The notes below the pieces were generated by a model. It did no database searches, was not told the DNA's origin, and saw only the letters and a list, made by a program, of their open reading frames with translations. This document shows positions 28,932 to 37,806 of a stretch of 64,000 bases of DNA, in pieces. Each line of letters opens with the position of its first letter. The first letter of the stretch is position 1. The stretch lies in the NCBI RefSeq assembly GCF_000378985.1, contig NZ_KB905370.1, positions 5,811,520 to 5,875,519 of the forward strand. Direction: 5' to 3'. The stretch comes from Ensifer sp. BR816. GTDB lineage: Bacteria > Pseudomonadota > Alphaproteobacteria > Rhizobiales > Rhizobiaceae. The position numbers and the translations under genes were made by a program.

Positions 28932-30851
28932 TTGGCCAGTATCGATTCCGCCGCGAGAGGCTCTCAGGTCTATGTCGAACGGCCGGGCTTTTCCGTCAGG
29001 CACGCCAAGACGCTGGCGGGCACCCGCAGCGCGCTGCTCTCGCTTTCGATCGCATCGACGATTGTCTTTGCAGTCGAGCTCATCGTGCGCCAATCGGCCT
29101 CCGACACGGTCGCCTATTTCATCGACCCGATGCGGCCCGCCTGGACGACGGTCGCCGCGTTCTTTCTCTTCATGCTGGCACTTGACGCGTTGTTCGGACG
29201 CGAACACAAGGGCGCGCTGCTCGTCGCGCCGCTCGCCATCGTGCCGGCCTTTATCTGCCAGCAAAAGCAAGTCTTCCTGTCCGATCCCCTTTATCCGACC
29301 GATTTTCTCTTCGGCCGGCAGATCATGGAACTGATGCCGGTTCTGGTGAAGGACAGGCCGTGGACGGCCATCGGCGTCGTTCTCGGCATCCTGGCGGCGA
29401 TCGCCGCGATCGGCCTGCTGCTGCGCTACGCCTGGCGGAACTTTCCGAAGCTGACGCGCAGGGAGCGTATCGCCCGGGTGGCCTTCGCCCTGCCGCTGCT
29501 CGTCGCCTTCTGGAACATCATGGACTACAACCAGTTCTCCTGGATCCGCGACCGGCTGCGGGTCATCCCCATCATGTGGGACCAGACCGAGAACTACCGG
29601 CACAACGGCTTCGTGCTGGCCTTCGCAATCAACCTGCCGATGGCCAATGTCAGTGCGCCGGCCGGCTACATGGCGGATGCGATCGACCGCATTCCCGTAA
29701 AACCGCTTCCCGCCGGAACGACGCATCGCGGCAAGCCGGATGTCATCGTGCTGATGAGCGAGTCCTTCTGGGATCCGACGCGCCTCCCCAAGGTCAAGCT
29801 GACGCCCGATCCGATGCCGACTATCCGCGAACTGCAGGGCGGCAATGTCTTCTCGCCTGAATTCGGTGGCATGACGGCCAATGTCGAGTTCGAGGCGCTG
29901 ACAGGCTTTTCGAACGCATTCCTGCCCTATGGCAGCATTCCCTACCAGCAATATATCCGCAATCCGATCCCGTCGCTCGCCACCTTCTTCCGCGGCGAAG
30001 GGTACGTCTCGCGCGCCATCCATCCCTTCCAGGGCTGGTTCTGGAACCGCACCGCCGTCTACAAGGCCTTCGGCTTCGATACGTTCCGCTCGGAGGAGAA
30101 CCTGCCGCCGATGCAGAAGCGCGGCATCTTCGCCTCGGATGAAGCGCTGACGAAGGAAGTGATCCGTCAGGCGGACGCAATGGACGATCCCTTCTTCTTC
30201 TTTGCCGTGACCCTGCAGGGCCATGGGCCTTACGAGGCGAATCGCTACGCGAAGAACACGATCAAGGTCGAGGGTGATCTGCCCGAAGGCGATCGCCAGG
30301 TTCTCGCCACCTACGCGCAGGGCATCAAGGAAGCCGACGACAGTCTGAAAATGCTCATGGATTGGGCCAAGAAGCGCGACCGAGAGACCATCATCGTCCT
30401 CTTCGGCGACCACCTGCCGCCGCTCAACACCGTCTATACCAGCACTGGCTATATGCGCGACGTTACGGCGGAACGTAAGGGTCCGAAGGACCAGATGAAG
30501 GCGCAGCACGAAACGCCGCTCGTCGTCTGGTCGAACAAGACCGGCGCGAAGAAGGACATCGGCAGCATCAGCCCGGCCTTTCTTTCCTATCAGATCCTGA
30601 AGCAGGCCGGATACGAGCACCCGTATTACACGGGATTCCTCGGAAAGGTTCATGACCATTTCCGCGTTCTCGATCGCTACATGCTGATCCGCAAGAACGG
30701 CAGGGAAGTCGCAGACTGGCTGCGCCAGCCGAAGATCCCGCCGTCGCTGCGCGACTATCGCTTCCTGCAGCACGATATGATGTTCGGCAAGCGCTACAGC
30801 ACCGAGCGCTTCTTCAAGTCCCACGCAGAACTCTTCAGCGCCGGGTCTTGA
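28932..30851 (+). CDS. LTA synthase family / OpgB-like phosphoglycerol transferase
   Basis: An integral membrane enzyme of about 640 residues. The N-terminal part has some five membrane helices (to about residue 210). The extracytoplasmic sulfatase-fold domain follows, with the nucleophile region LMSESFWDPTRLP, GGMTANVEFEALTGFSNAFL, GWFWNRTAVYKAFGFD and metal motif LFGDHLPPLN. Such enzymes move phosphoglycerol from phosphatidylglycerol onto periplasmic glucans or other polymers; a role on rhizobial cyclic glucans is possible. No ATG start fits. I choose TTG 28932, which has GGAG six bases before it; TTG 28899 and GTG 28914 are alternatives. It has a PHO box at its 5' end and a terminator after it. 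Confidence 0.85.
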   Translation: MASIDSAARGSQVYVERPGFSVRHAKTLAGTRSALLSLSIASTIVFAVELIVRQSASDTVAYFIDPMRPAWTTVAAFFLFMLALDALFGREHKGALLVAPLAIVPAFICQQKQVFLSDPLYPTDFLFGRQIMELMPVLVKDRPWTAIGVVLGILAAIAAIGLLLRYAWRNFPKLTRRERIARVAFALPLLVAFWNIMDYNQFSWIRDRLRVIPIMWDQTENYRHNGFVLAFAINLPMANVSAPAGYMADAIDRIPVKPLPAGTTHRGKPDVIVLMSESFWDPTRLPKVKLTPDPMPTIRELQGGNVFSPEFGGMTANVEFEALTGFSNAFLPYGSIPYQQYIRNPIPSLATFFRGEGYVSRAIHPFQGWFWNRTAVYKAFGFDTFRSEENLPPMQKRGIFASDEALTKEVIRQADAMDDPFFFFAVTLQGHGPYEANRYAKNTIKVEGDLPEGDRQVLATYAQGIKEADDSLKMLMDWAKKRDRETIIVLFGDHLPPLNTVYTSTGYMRDVTAERKGPKDQMKAQHETPLVVWSNKTGAKKDIGSISPAFLSYQILKQAGYEHPYYTGFLGKVHDHFRVLDRYMLIRKNGREVADWLRQPKIPPSLRDYRFLQHDMMFGKRYSTERFFKSHAELFSAGS

Positions 30852-30871
30852 GGTCCCAATCGAAAAAGTTG

Positions 30872-30907
30872 GTCGACCCGGTACATGCGCCGGGTCGACA
30901 TTTCTTT
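30872..30907 (+). terminator. Rho-independent terminator of the phosphoglycerol-transferase gene
   Basis: A perfect 10-bp stem (GTCGACCCGG at 30872-30881 and its complement at 30890-30899) with an 8-base loop is followed by ATTTCTTT. It lies 20 bp after the stop codon of the phosphoglycerol-transferase gene. The remnant of the next gene starts immediately behind it. Confidence 0.75.
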
Positions 30908-31182
30908 GGTCGCTGAAACGGCTTCACGGCATTCCGCGATACACCAAATATACCTCCGAACCGGATATCTTTCTCAATCTGGTGCTTTCGATGCTGGCGG
31001 CGCTGCATGCACCGATCATCATGATGTGGCAGAACCGGCAAGCCGCGCGCGACCGGTTCGCCGCCTCCGCGCTTCACCGTAAGATCGATGATGTCCTGTT
31101 GCGCGAGATAACCGAGCTGCGCGCCGGAGTGGCCGAACTGGCGCGCCAAATCGCTCAGCACCGGCCATCCGGTACGGCCTGA
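30907..31182 (+). pseudogene. DUF1003 gene remnant (5' truncated)
   Basis: One reading frame, open from about 30907 to a TGA at 31180-31182, contains the unmistakable DUF1003 text FLNLVLSMLAALHAPIIMMW followed by QNRQAARDRFAASALHRKID and a C-terminal helix. Intact members have a longer N-terminal cytoplasmic part and an earlier helix; here the sequence before EPDIFLNLV is not family-like and there is no start codon or ribosome site before the terminator hairpin. I read this as the 3' part of a deleted gene. A short product from the GTG at 30982 cannot be excluded. Confidence 0.6.
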
Positions 31183-31514
31183 ACGGAGACGCTTGCCGCA
31201 GCACCCAAAATGCGTCAACCAAAACGCGAGTAATGGTTATCTAAAATTCAAATAGATACGGTACCTTAACAATTAGAGCGCATCGTACAGGTGCATGCGC
31301 ATATTCATATCAACTATGAATTTCGCGGAGACGATGCTATGTCCGTTTTCCAGCGCCGCTCTGTACGGGTACGGTGGGCCCCGGCCGGACGGATGCACGC
31401 GCCGTCGCATGCCATGAGCCGTTGCGGCCCGCAAAGCGCCGGTCACACTTACTGCTTTAACATTTGCGTGAACCCAAAAGGCGGACTTGCGCGTTTAGCC
31501 CATGGTGAGATTTT
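31183..31514. other. Intergenic region, no gene seen
   Basis: This 332-bp stretch is less GC-rich than its surroundings. It contains an inverted repeat ATTCATA/TATGAAT at 31303-31321. Short frames here do not look like protein families and lack convincing ribosome sites. It probably holds the promoter of the following 324-residue protein gene. Confidence 0.45.
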
Positions 31515-32489
31515 ATGTTGACTGCACCGGGGCACGGAGTAGCCGGAGCATTCGGTGCCTGGAGAGATCTGGTGCACGCGCAAGAAATGCAGCGGCTTGC
31601 TGGGACGGAAGTAGCCGAACGGAAGACTCGACCCGCCTTCGAGGTGGACGCTCTATTGCAAAATCCTCAATTCCTTGAGGTCTTGCAAGCGGGCGCGCGT
31701 ACGCTGATTTCCATGAACGACCTCTTTCCACGCATCGCGCGCCTGGTGGCGGCGCACCAGAAATGGATGCTGACGCAAGCCGCCTATGCTCTGCATCTGC
31801 AGCGCGACCGCGACAATGCCGACTCGGGCATCACTGCGGCACGACTGCTGAAAATCATGCGCGAAACGGGCGCTGCCAGCCGGAACACGGCAACGGCCTT
31901 CCTTGCGGAACTGATCGCCTACAAACTGCTCCGCCCGGCAAATGGCGGCCGCACGAAAAGGACGCGTCCGCTCGAGCCGACGGAGATCAGCGAGAACGCC
32001 ATGCGGCTTTGGTTCAAGACCCAGATGAGCACGCTCGACCTATTGGATGGCGGATCGCGGGTAAGAAGCGTCGAGACCGATCCGACCATATTCGAGCGCG
32101 CTCAGCCGCATGCCGCAAAACGGCTGCTCTCGGACCCAAGATGGACGCAGCCCCCGGAAGGCGTTGCGATCTTCGTGTGGTCGGAATCCGGCGGAGTGAT
32201 CCTCGACGACCTGATGGCGCGTCCCCCAAGTCTCCTCGCCGTCAACGGCAAGGTCTGGATCGATGTGAACCTCGCGCGGCTCGCGGAGCGCTACGTGATC
32301 TCGAACACGCATATACGCCGCCTGTTCGCGCGTGCGGAAGCCGCCGGCTTCATCGGCAGGGGCGACGACGGGGCGCGTGGCCGCTTCTGGTTGAGCAGCC
32401 GGCTTGTCGAGGAGTACGCCGCGTGGGAAGCGGTCAAGTTCGAAGCTCTGGCCGATGCCTTCGACCACTCCGCGGTGTCGCTTCCCTGA
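31515..32489 (+). CDS. Uncharacterised protein with winged-helix-like segments (324 aa)
   Basis: A 324-residue soluble protein that I do not recognise. Residues 95-145 (ITAARLLKIMRETGAASRNT, then ATAFLAELIAYKLLRPA) and residues 248-300 (VNLARLAERYVISNTHIRRL, then FARAEAAGFIGRG) both read like winged helix-turn-helix units in which a recognition helix is followed by a wing, so DNA binding is plausible. Tandem winged helices would fit a regulator. It stands alone, and a 44-bp perfect palindrome begins 2 bp after its stop. There is no signal peptide or membrane segment. The regulator role is inference. Confidence 0.7.
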   Translation: MLTAPGHGVAGAFGAWRDLVHAQEMQRLAGTEVAERKTRPAFEVDALLQNPQFLEVLQAGARTLISMNDLFPRIARLVAAHQKWMLTQAAYALHLQRDRDNADSGITAARLLKIMRETGAASRNTATAFLAELIAYKLLRPANGGRTKRTRPLEPTEISENAMRLWFKTQMSTLDLLDGGSRVRSVETDPTIFERAQPHAAKRLLSDPRWTQPPEGVAIFVWSESGGVILDDLMARPPSLLAVNGKVWIDVNLARLAERYVISNTHIRRLFARAEAAGFIGRGDDGARGRFWLSSRLVEEYAAWEAVKFEALADAFDHSAVSLP

Positions 32490-32490
32490 C

Positions 32491-32534
32491 GCCACGGCGC
32501 CCGGGCGTCCAATTGGACGCCCGGGCGCCGTGGC
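32491..32534. terminator. 44-bp perfect palindrome, likely bidirectional terminator
   Basis: The 44 bases form a perfect palindrome: arms beginning GCCACGGCGCCCGGGCG and meeting at a central AATT. It sits exactly in the 56-bp gap between two convergent stop codons (32489 and 32546). As RNA from either strand it gives a stem of about 20 bp with a very small loop. The flanks have only short T runs, so it is not a textbook terminator, but its place and strength suggest one. Confidence 0.65.
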
Positions 32535-32545
32535 ACTTTGAATTG

Positions 32546-32944
32546 CTACTGCGATGTCTCCGCAAAGCGCGGCAGGTCGTCGCCGATGTCGTAAAAGTCG
32601 CCCTTGTCCGCGCAGAAGATGTGATAGCCGGGAGCGAGCCCCGTCGGCGCGTCAAATGTCCCCGCGAGGATCGACGTATAGTCGAGGCCGTCCGCCTTCC
32701 AAAACAGCGCCGAGCCGCAATGCCGGCAGAAGCCGCGCCGGGCGGCGGTGCTGGAGCGGTACCAGGTAACTTCTTCACCGCCTTCGACATCCAAATGGCT
32801 GTCGAGGACATTCGTGGCTGCGTAATAGAGCCCCGTCTGCTTTCGGCATTGGGAACAATGGCAGAATATCAATTCCCGCAATTTTCCCTGCGCCTTGAAC
32901 CGCACCGCGCCGCAAAGGCAGCCGCCTTCGTGGATTTCCGTCAT
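32546..32944 (-). CDS. GFA family (Mss4-like zinc) protein
   Basis: A 132-residue protein of the glutathione-dependent formaldehyde-activating enzyme family. The zinc-binding cysteines are all there: GGCLCGAVRF, CHCSQCRK and FCRHCGSALFW. Despite the family name, most members have no proven link to formaldehyde. I start at 32944 (MTEIHEGGCLCGA) because the upstream 13 residues lie before the normal family beginning. It is convergent with the 324-residue protein gene, with the 44-bp palindrome between them. Confidence 0.85.
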   Translation of the reverse strand: MTEIHEGGCLCGAVRFKAQGKLRELIFCHCSQCRKQTGLYYAATNVLDSHLDVEGGEEVTWYRSSTAARRGFCRHCGSALFWKADGLDYTSILAGTFDAPTGLAPGYHIFCADKGDFYDIGDDLPRFAETSQ

Positions 32945-33062
32945 TCCCCTCTCCATCGCAGCAAAAAGCCGGACCAACTTCACAAAGCTGGCCCGGCTAT
33001 GTCAAATTCAGAACAACCGCCGATGAATCAGAAAAATTGAGCCATCGGCGCGACTGTTGCCT

Positions 33063-34445
33063 TCAACCGTTGACGACCATCCGTTTCTCGTCGCGGCCGC
33101 CCTTCATACGTTCGGCAAGCAGGAAGGCGAGCTCCAACGCCTGGTCCGCGTTGAGGCGCGGATCGCAATGGGTATGGTAGCGATCGGCGAGATCGTCACC
33201 GGAAAGCGCGCGGGCGCCGCCCGTGCATTCGGTCACGTCGTTGCCGGTCATCTCGACGTGGATGCCACCCGGGTGGCTGCCCTCGGCACGGTGGATCTGG
33301 AAGAAGCTTTCGACTTCCGAGAGGATCCGCTCGAACGGCCGGGTCTTGTAGTTGTTGAGCGTGATCGTGTTGCCGTGCATCGGATCGCACGACCAGACGA
33401 CCTTCTTGCCTTCACGCTCGACGGCGCGGATCAGACGCGGCAGGTGCTCTGCGACCTTGTCATGGCCGAAGCGGCAGATCAGCGTCAGGCGGCCCGCTTC
33501 GTTGGCGGGGTTCAGCAAGTCGATCAGTTCCAGCAGGCCGTCGGCGGTCAGCGACGGACCGCATTTCAGGCCGAGAGGATTCTTGATACCGCGGCAATAT
33601 TCAATATGTGCATGGTCGGGCTGGCGGGTACGGTCGCCAATCCAGATCATATGGCCGGAGGTGGCGTACCAGTCGCCGGAGGTCGAATCGACACGCGTCA
33701 GCGCCTGCTCGTAGCCGAGCAGCAGTGCCTCGTGGCTGGTGAAGAAGTCGGTCTCGCGCAGGCTCGGATGGTTCTCCGAGGTGATGCCGATCGCCTTCAT
33801 GAAATCCATGGTCTCGGAAATCCGGTCGGCCAGCTTGCGGTAGCGCTCGGCCTGCGGGCTGTCCTTGACGAAGCCGAGCATCCATTGATGCACGTTCTCC
33901 AGATTTGCGTAGCCACCCATCGCGAAGGCCCGCAGCAGGTTGAGCGTTGCGGCGGACTGGCGATAGGCCATGATCTGCCGCTCCGGATTGGGGACGCGCG
34001 CCTGCTCCGTGAACTCGATGCCGTTGATGATATCGCCGCGGTAGCTCGGCAGCGTGATATCGCCCTGCTTCTCGACGCCCGAGGAGCGCGGTTTTGCGAA
34101 CTGGCCAGCGATACGGCCGACCTTGACGACGGGCTGCTGGGCACCGAAGGTCAGGACAACCGCCATCTGCAGGAAAGCGCGGAAGAAGTCGCGGATCGTG
34201 TCGGCACCATGCTCGGCGAAGCTCTCGGCGCAGTCGCCGCCCTGCAACAGGAAGCCACGACCCTCAGCCACGTTGGCGAGTGCACTCTTCAGACGCCGAG
34301 CCTCGCCGGCAAAGACGAGTGGCGGAAACTTCGCGAGACGACCTTCCACGGCGTCAAGCGCTGCAAGGTCCGGATAATCCGGCACCTGCTGAATGGGTTT
34401 CTGCCGCCAGCTGTTCGGAGTCCAAGTCTGTGCCATTTCCATCAC
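33063..34445 (-). CDS. Class II 3-deoxy-7-phosphoheptulonate (DAHP) synthase
   Basis: A 460-residue plant-type DAHP synthase, which joins phosphoenolpyruvate and erythrose 4-phosphate in the first step of aromatic amino acid synthesis. Family text: [19 protein letters not shown] at the start, [14 protein letters not shown] near residue 85, [19 protein letters not shown] [15 protein letters not shown] near 125, [14 protein letters not shown] near 220 and CDPMHGNTI near 350. Length matches the class. It is a single gene 231 bp downstream of gor; no attenuator was seen in that gap. Confidence 0.95.
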   Translation of the reverse strand: MMEMAQTWTPNSWRQKPIQQVPDYPDLAALDAVEGRLAKFPPLVFAGEARRLKSALANVAEGRGFLLQGGDCAESFAEHGADTIRDFFRAFLQMAVVLTFGAQQPVVKVGRIAGQFAKPRSSGVEKQGDITLPSYRGDIINGIEFTEQARVPNPERQIMAYRQSAATLNLLRAFAMGGYANLENVHQWMLGFVKDSPQAERYRKLADRISETMDFMKAIGITSENHPSLRETDFFTSHEALLLGYEQALTRVDSTSGDWYATSGHMIWIGDRTRQPDHAHIEYCRGIKNPLGLKCGPSLTADGLLELIDLLNPANEAGRLTLICRFGHDKVAEHLPRLIRAVEREGKKVVWSCDPMHGNTITLNNYKTRPFERILSEVESFFQIHRAEGSHPGGIHVEMTGNDVTECTGGARALSGDDLADRYHTHCDPRLNADQALELAFLLAERMKGGRDEKRMVVNG

Positions 34446-34676
34446 CTGTTGTCTGACGCGGCCCGGGCTGCGTCACGCCCCTGCGGCCCCAGGCCGCCCG
34501 GCATTCGGATCTGAGTTTGTTCTAACCGGCAATCTGGCCGGTCCAAGCCGCCAGAGCCGCGCGAGCCGGTCACGTCGCGGATGCGGGCTTATAAACGTTA
34601 ACAAGGGCCTTGCAAAGCCATTCTACCAGAAAACATAGGCCGCAGCGGTTGCTTTCAGGCAAAGCGGAACCGCGGC

Positions 34677-36071
34677 TCAGGCGACCCGTTCGCCCTTTCT
34701 CACACGGTAGGTCGGTTGATACATGGTCACCAGTTCCTCCGCCGCCGTCGGGTGCACCGCCATGGTACGGTCGAAGTCGTCCTTGGTGCATCCTGCCTTC
34801 AGCGAAATCCCGAGCAGTTGCGCCATTTCGCCGGCGTCGTGGCCGAGGATGTGGGCGCCCACCACCCTGCGGTCCGCGGCATTGACGAGGAGTTTCATGA
34901 TCATCTTTTCCTTGCGTCCCGAAAGGGTCGCCTTCATCGGTCGGAATTCGGTGCGGTAGACTTCGAGCTCGTCATATGTCCGCACGGCCTCCTCCTCGCT
35001 CATGCCAACCGTGCCGATCTCCGGCTGAGAGAAGACGGCCGTGGCAATCAGGTCATGATCCGGCGAAGTCGGATTGTTCCTGTATTCCGTCTCGATGAAG
35101 CACATCGCCTCGTGGATCGCCACGGGGGTCAGTTGCACGCGGTCCGTCACGTCGCCGAGCGCGTAGATACCGGGCGCACTCGTGCGTGAAAAGGCGTCGA
35201 CGACGATGGCGCCGCGCTCGTCGGTCTTGACGCCGGCAGTCTCCAGCCCCAGGCCCTTGGTGTTCGGCACGCGGCCAAGCGCGAGCATCACCTGGTCGAC
35301 GGCGATTTCGCCGTGCTTCATGGTTCTCGCTATCCGCCGGCCGTCGGCGGCGCCAGCCGATACCGACTGGATGATATCCTCGCAGAGGATGCGGATGCCC
35401 TTTTCCTCCATCGCCGCATGCAGGCCGCGCCTCAGGTCCTGGTCGAAGCGGGAGAGAATCTCCTTGCCGCGATAGATCAGCGTCGTTTCGACGCCGAGGC
35501 CGTGGAAGACATTGGCGAACTCCACGGCGATATATCCGCCGCCGGCGATCAGAATCGATTTCGGAAGCTCCGAAAGGTCGAACGCTTCGTTGGAGGTGAT
35601 GCAGAGCTCATGTCCCGGCAGTGCGTCGTGCGGGCTGGGGTGGCCGCCAACGGCAATCAGGATCCGCTCCGCCGTCACCGTGTTACCGCTGGCAAGCAGC
35701 CGCACCTCATTGGGCCCGACGAGCTCGGCCCGCGTGTTCAGGATCTCCGCACCGGCGCTTGCAAGCCCCTTTTTGTAAAGGCCCTCGAGCCGCGTGATCT
35801 CCTGCTCCTTGGCCGCGACGAGCTTCTTCCAGTCGAAATGGCTTTCGCCGACACTCCAGCCGAAGCCCGCCGCATCTTCGAAATGTTCCGAATATTGCGA
35901 GGCATAGACATAGAGTTTCTTCGGCACGCAACCGCGGATCACGCAGGTACCGCCGTAGCGAAATTCCTCGGCGATCGCCACCTTCTTGCCGAGTGCTGCC
36001 GCCAGCCGCCCGCTTCTCACGCCGCCCGAGCCGCCGCCGATCACGAAGAGGTCATAGTCGAAAGCGCTCAT
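34677..36071 (-). CDS. gor: Glutathione-disulfide reductase
   Basis: A 464-residue flavoprotein that reduces oxidised glutathione with NADPH. The FAD loop GGGSGGVRSGR is near residue 12, and the redox-active pair is Cys43/Cys48 in GGTCVIRGCVPKKLYVYASQ. The second nucleotide fold is ILIAGGGYIAVEFANVFHGLG near 170, and the C-terminal dimer motif VHPTAAEELVTMY carries the His-Glu pair. Length and motifs are standard. It is preceded by a rho-independent terminator of the upstream DUF2059 gene, so it should have its own promoter in the remaining 95 bp. Confidence 0.95.
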   Translation of the reverse strand: MSAFDYDLFVIGGGSGGVRSGRLAAALGKKVAIAEEFRYGGTCVIRGCVPKKLYVYASQYSEHFEDAAGFGWSVGESHFDWKKLVAAKEQEITRLEGLYKKGLASAGAEILNTRAELVGPNEVRLLASGNTVTAERILIAVGGHPSPHDALPGHELCITSNEAFDLSELPKSILIAGGGYIAVEFANVFHGLGVETTLIYRGKEILSRFDQDLRRGLHAAMEEKGIRILCEDIIQSVSAGAADGRRIARTMKHGEIAVDQVMLALGRVPNTKGLGLETAGVKTDERGAIVVDAFSRTSAPGIYALGDVTDRVQLTPVAIHEAMCFIETEYRNNPTSPDHDLIATAVFSQPEIGTVGMSEEEAVRTYDELEVYRTEFRPMKATLSGRKEKMIMKLLVNAADRRVVGAHILGHDAGEMAQLLGISLKAGCTKDDFDRTMAVHPTAAEELVTMYQPTYRVRKGERVA

Positions 36072-36165
36072 GGGGAACTCCTGGAAAGCAATGGATATCG
36101 AAATCGAGGCCGCAGGTCGGAACGTCAGGCTCGCCGCCTTTCGCCCCTGATATAGTATTGCGATG

Positions 36166-36196
36166 CAAAAAAAGAAAAGCCCGGATCGCTCCGGGC
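36166..36196 (-). terminator. Rho-independent terminator of the DUF2059 gene
   Basis: On the minus strand a 6-bp GC stem (GCCCGG/CCGGGC, 36179-36196, six-base loop) is followed by TTTTCTTTTTTT. It lies 34 bp after the stop of the DUF2059 gene, a textbook intrinsic terminator that separates it from gor. Confidence 0.9.
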
Positions 36197-36229
36197 CTGA
36201 CCAATCGTGACAGAGAACTCGCCGCGCGC

Positions 36230-36775
36230 TTACTGCTGCGCGGGGGCTTCCGTTGCAGCATTGGCAGCGGGGGCGCTGCCGATCTTTTCATCGAGGGACT
36301 TGGTAGCCTCTTGGGCGAGGTCACGCGAAACGCCGGCGGCCCAGATGTCGGCCGCCTTCAGCAGTTCGCGCGAGGCAATCGGACCGTCGTTCAGGAGCTT
36401 CTTGCCAGCCGCCGAGCTATAGAAAGCGGTGATCGCGTTGAGTTCCTCGACCGTGAAAGTCTTTGCATAGATCGTCGCCGCCTCGCGCTCCAGATCCGAG
36501 CGGCGCGCTGCCAGGCCCAGCGCCTTCTCGTCAACCGTTGCGGAGATCAGTTCCTGATGGTTTGGCGAGGCCTGGATGAGCGAGTTCTTCAGCCGTTCGG
36601 CAAGGTTCGGCAGAATGTTGTCGAAGCTGTTGGTGACGCCGAGCGCCGCAATGGTTGCGCGCCCCGCCTTGACCTGGTCTTCCGTCACGTCCTGTGCCTT
36701 GACCGCCGGCACCGAAACCGAAAGGAGGACGGCCGCAGTAGCGAATGCGCGGGCAAAACTTCCGATTTTGTTCAT
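36230..36775 (-). CDS. DUF2059 domain-containing exported protein
   Basis: A 181-residue exported protein. A signal peptide is clear (MNKIGSFARAFATAAVLLSV, ending SVPAVKA), followed by a helical domain of the DUF2059 type (FTVEELNAITAFYSSAAGKK near 110). The tail is rich in Ala, Glu and Gln. Function is unknown; the family is widespread in rhizobia as a periplasmic protein. The ATG at 36775 has GGAG about nine to ten bases before it. It is transcribed with rpiA upstream or alone; a 116-bp gap separates them. Confidence 0.85.
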   Translation of the reverse strand: MNKIGSFARAFATAAVLLSVSVPAVKAQDVTEDQVKAGRATIAALGVTNSFDNILPNLAERLKNSLIQASPNHQELISATVDEKALGLAARRSDLEREAATIYAKTFTVEELNAITAFYSSAAGKKLLNDGPIASRELLKAADIWAAGVSRDLAQEATKSLDEKIGSAPAANAATEAPAQQ

Positions 36776-36891
36776 TTTTATCAATGCTCCTGTGTTGGCA
36801 CATTTCGCCCGGCCAATAGCCGCCGCCAGGCATTCATGTGCGGAATCCTCTTTTGCGCCATGACCGCGGCGCGAATCGGCCCGATCAGGCC

Positions 36892-37587
36892 TCAGCTTGC
36901 AGTGAGCGTGCGCGCACCCTCCGGACCGGCGATGATCGCCAGCGATGCCATGCCGATGAACAGCCCATGCTCGACAACCCCCGGAATGGCATTCAACCCG
37001 GCCGCAAGCGCCTCTGCATCAGGAATACGGCCAAAAGATGCATCCAGAATGAGGTGTCCGCCATCGGTCATGAAGGGTCCGTCACCTGAGGCGCGCAGGC
37101 CGATGTCGCCCGCCAGGCCGAGACGCGCGGCAACCTTCTCGATCGCCAGCCGCGTCGTCGCCTGACCGAACGTGTTCACTTCGATCGGCAACTTGAAGGC
37201 TCCGAGAACGTCGACGACCTTCGTTTCATCGGCAATGACGATCATCCGCTCCGAGGCGCTTGCAACGATCTTTTCGCGCAGCAGCGCGCCGCCGCCGCCC
37301 TTGATCAGGCGAAGTTTGTCGTCGACTTCATCGGCACCGTCGATGGTCAAATTAAGCTCGGGCAATTCATCGAGCGATCTCAGCGGCACGCCGAGTTCAA
37401 GGCAAAGCCTTGCCGTCCGCTCGGAGGTCGGTACGCCCTGGATTTGAAAGCCGGAGGCTACCTTTTCAGCCAGCAGCCGGACGAATTCCTCGGCAGTCGA
37501 CCCGGTGCCGATACCCAGCCGCATTCCACTGTCGACATAATCAAGCGCCGCTTGGGCGGCCTTGATCTTCATCTGGCGGGCGTCCAT
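36892..37587 (-). CDS. rpiA: Ribose-5-phosphate isomerase A
   Basis: A 231-residue isomerase of the pentose phosphate pathway. The motifs are complete: [15 protein letters not shown] near residue 26, the DGADEVDD block near 84, [14 protein letters not shown] near 96 (catalytic Lys and Glu) and a C-terminal [12 protein letters not shown]. Length fits the family. It is divergent from gph; the 219-bp spacer should contain both promoters. Confidence 0.96.
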   Translation of the reverse strand: MDARQMKIKAAQAALDYVDSGMRLGIGTGSTAEEFVRLLAEKVASGFQIQGVPTSERTARLCLELGVPLRSLDELPELNLTIDGADEVDDKLRLIKGGGGALLREKIVASASERMIVIADETKVVDVLGAFKLPIEVNTFGQATTRLAIEKVAARLGLAGDIGLRASGDGPFMTDGGHLILDASFGRIPDAEALAAGLNAIPGVVEHGLFIGMASLAIIAGPEGARTLTAS

Positions 37588-37806
37588 GCGCCACTTGCTC
37601 CCTTGTCACTATCCGGCCGGCGAGCGGGCAATCACCGGCTCCCGCCCAATTTCCGCTGAGACACTTACACGCCCCTCACCGCAAACAAAAGCCAAAATGC
37701 GCGACGCGCGCCGGATTCCGGCAATACTGCGGAGCGAGGTCGCCATTGCATTTTCTGCGGACTTCGCCTACCCGAACGGACAAGCCCCCGCAGAACGAGG
37801 TTGCCA

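Noticed and set aside
28488-30824. Minus-strand 778-codon frame
   Set aside because: Antisense to the phosphoglycerol-transferase gene, whose own frame has membrane helices and sulfatase motifs.
31291-31521. A 76-codon plus-strand frame ahead of the 324-residue protein
   Set aside because: No credible ribosome site and overlaps the start of the next gene; composition looks random.
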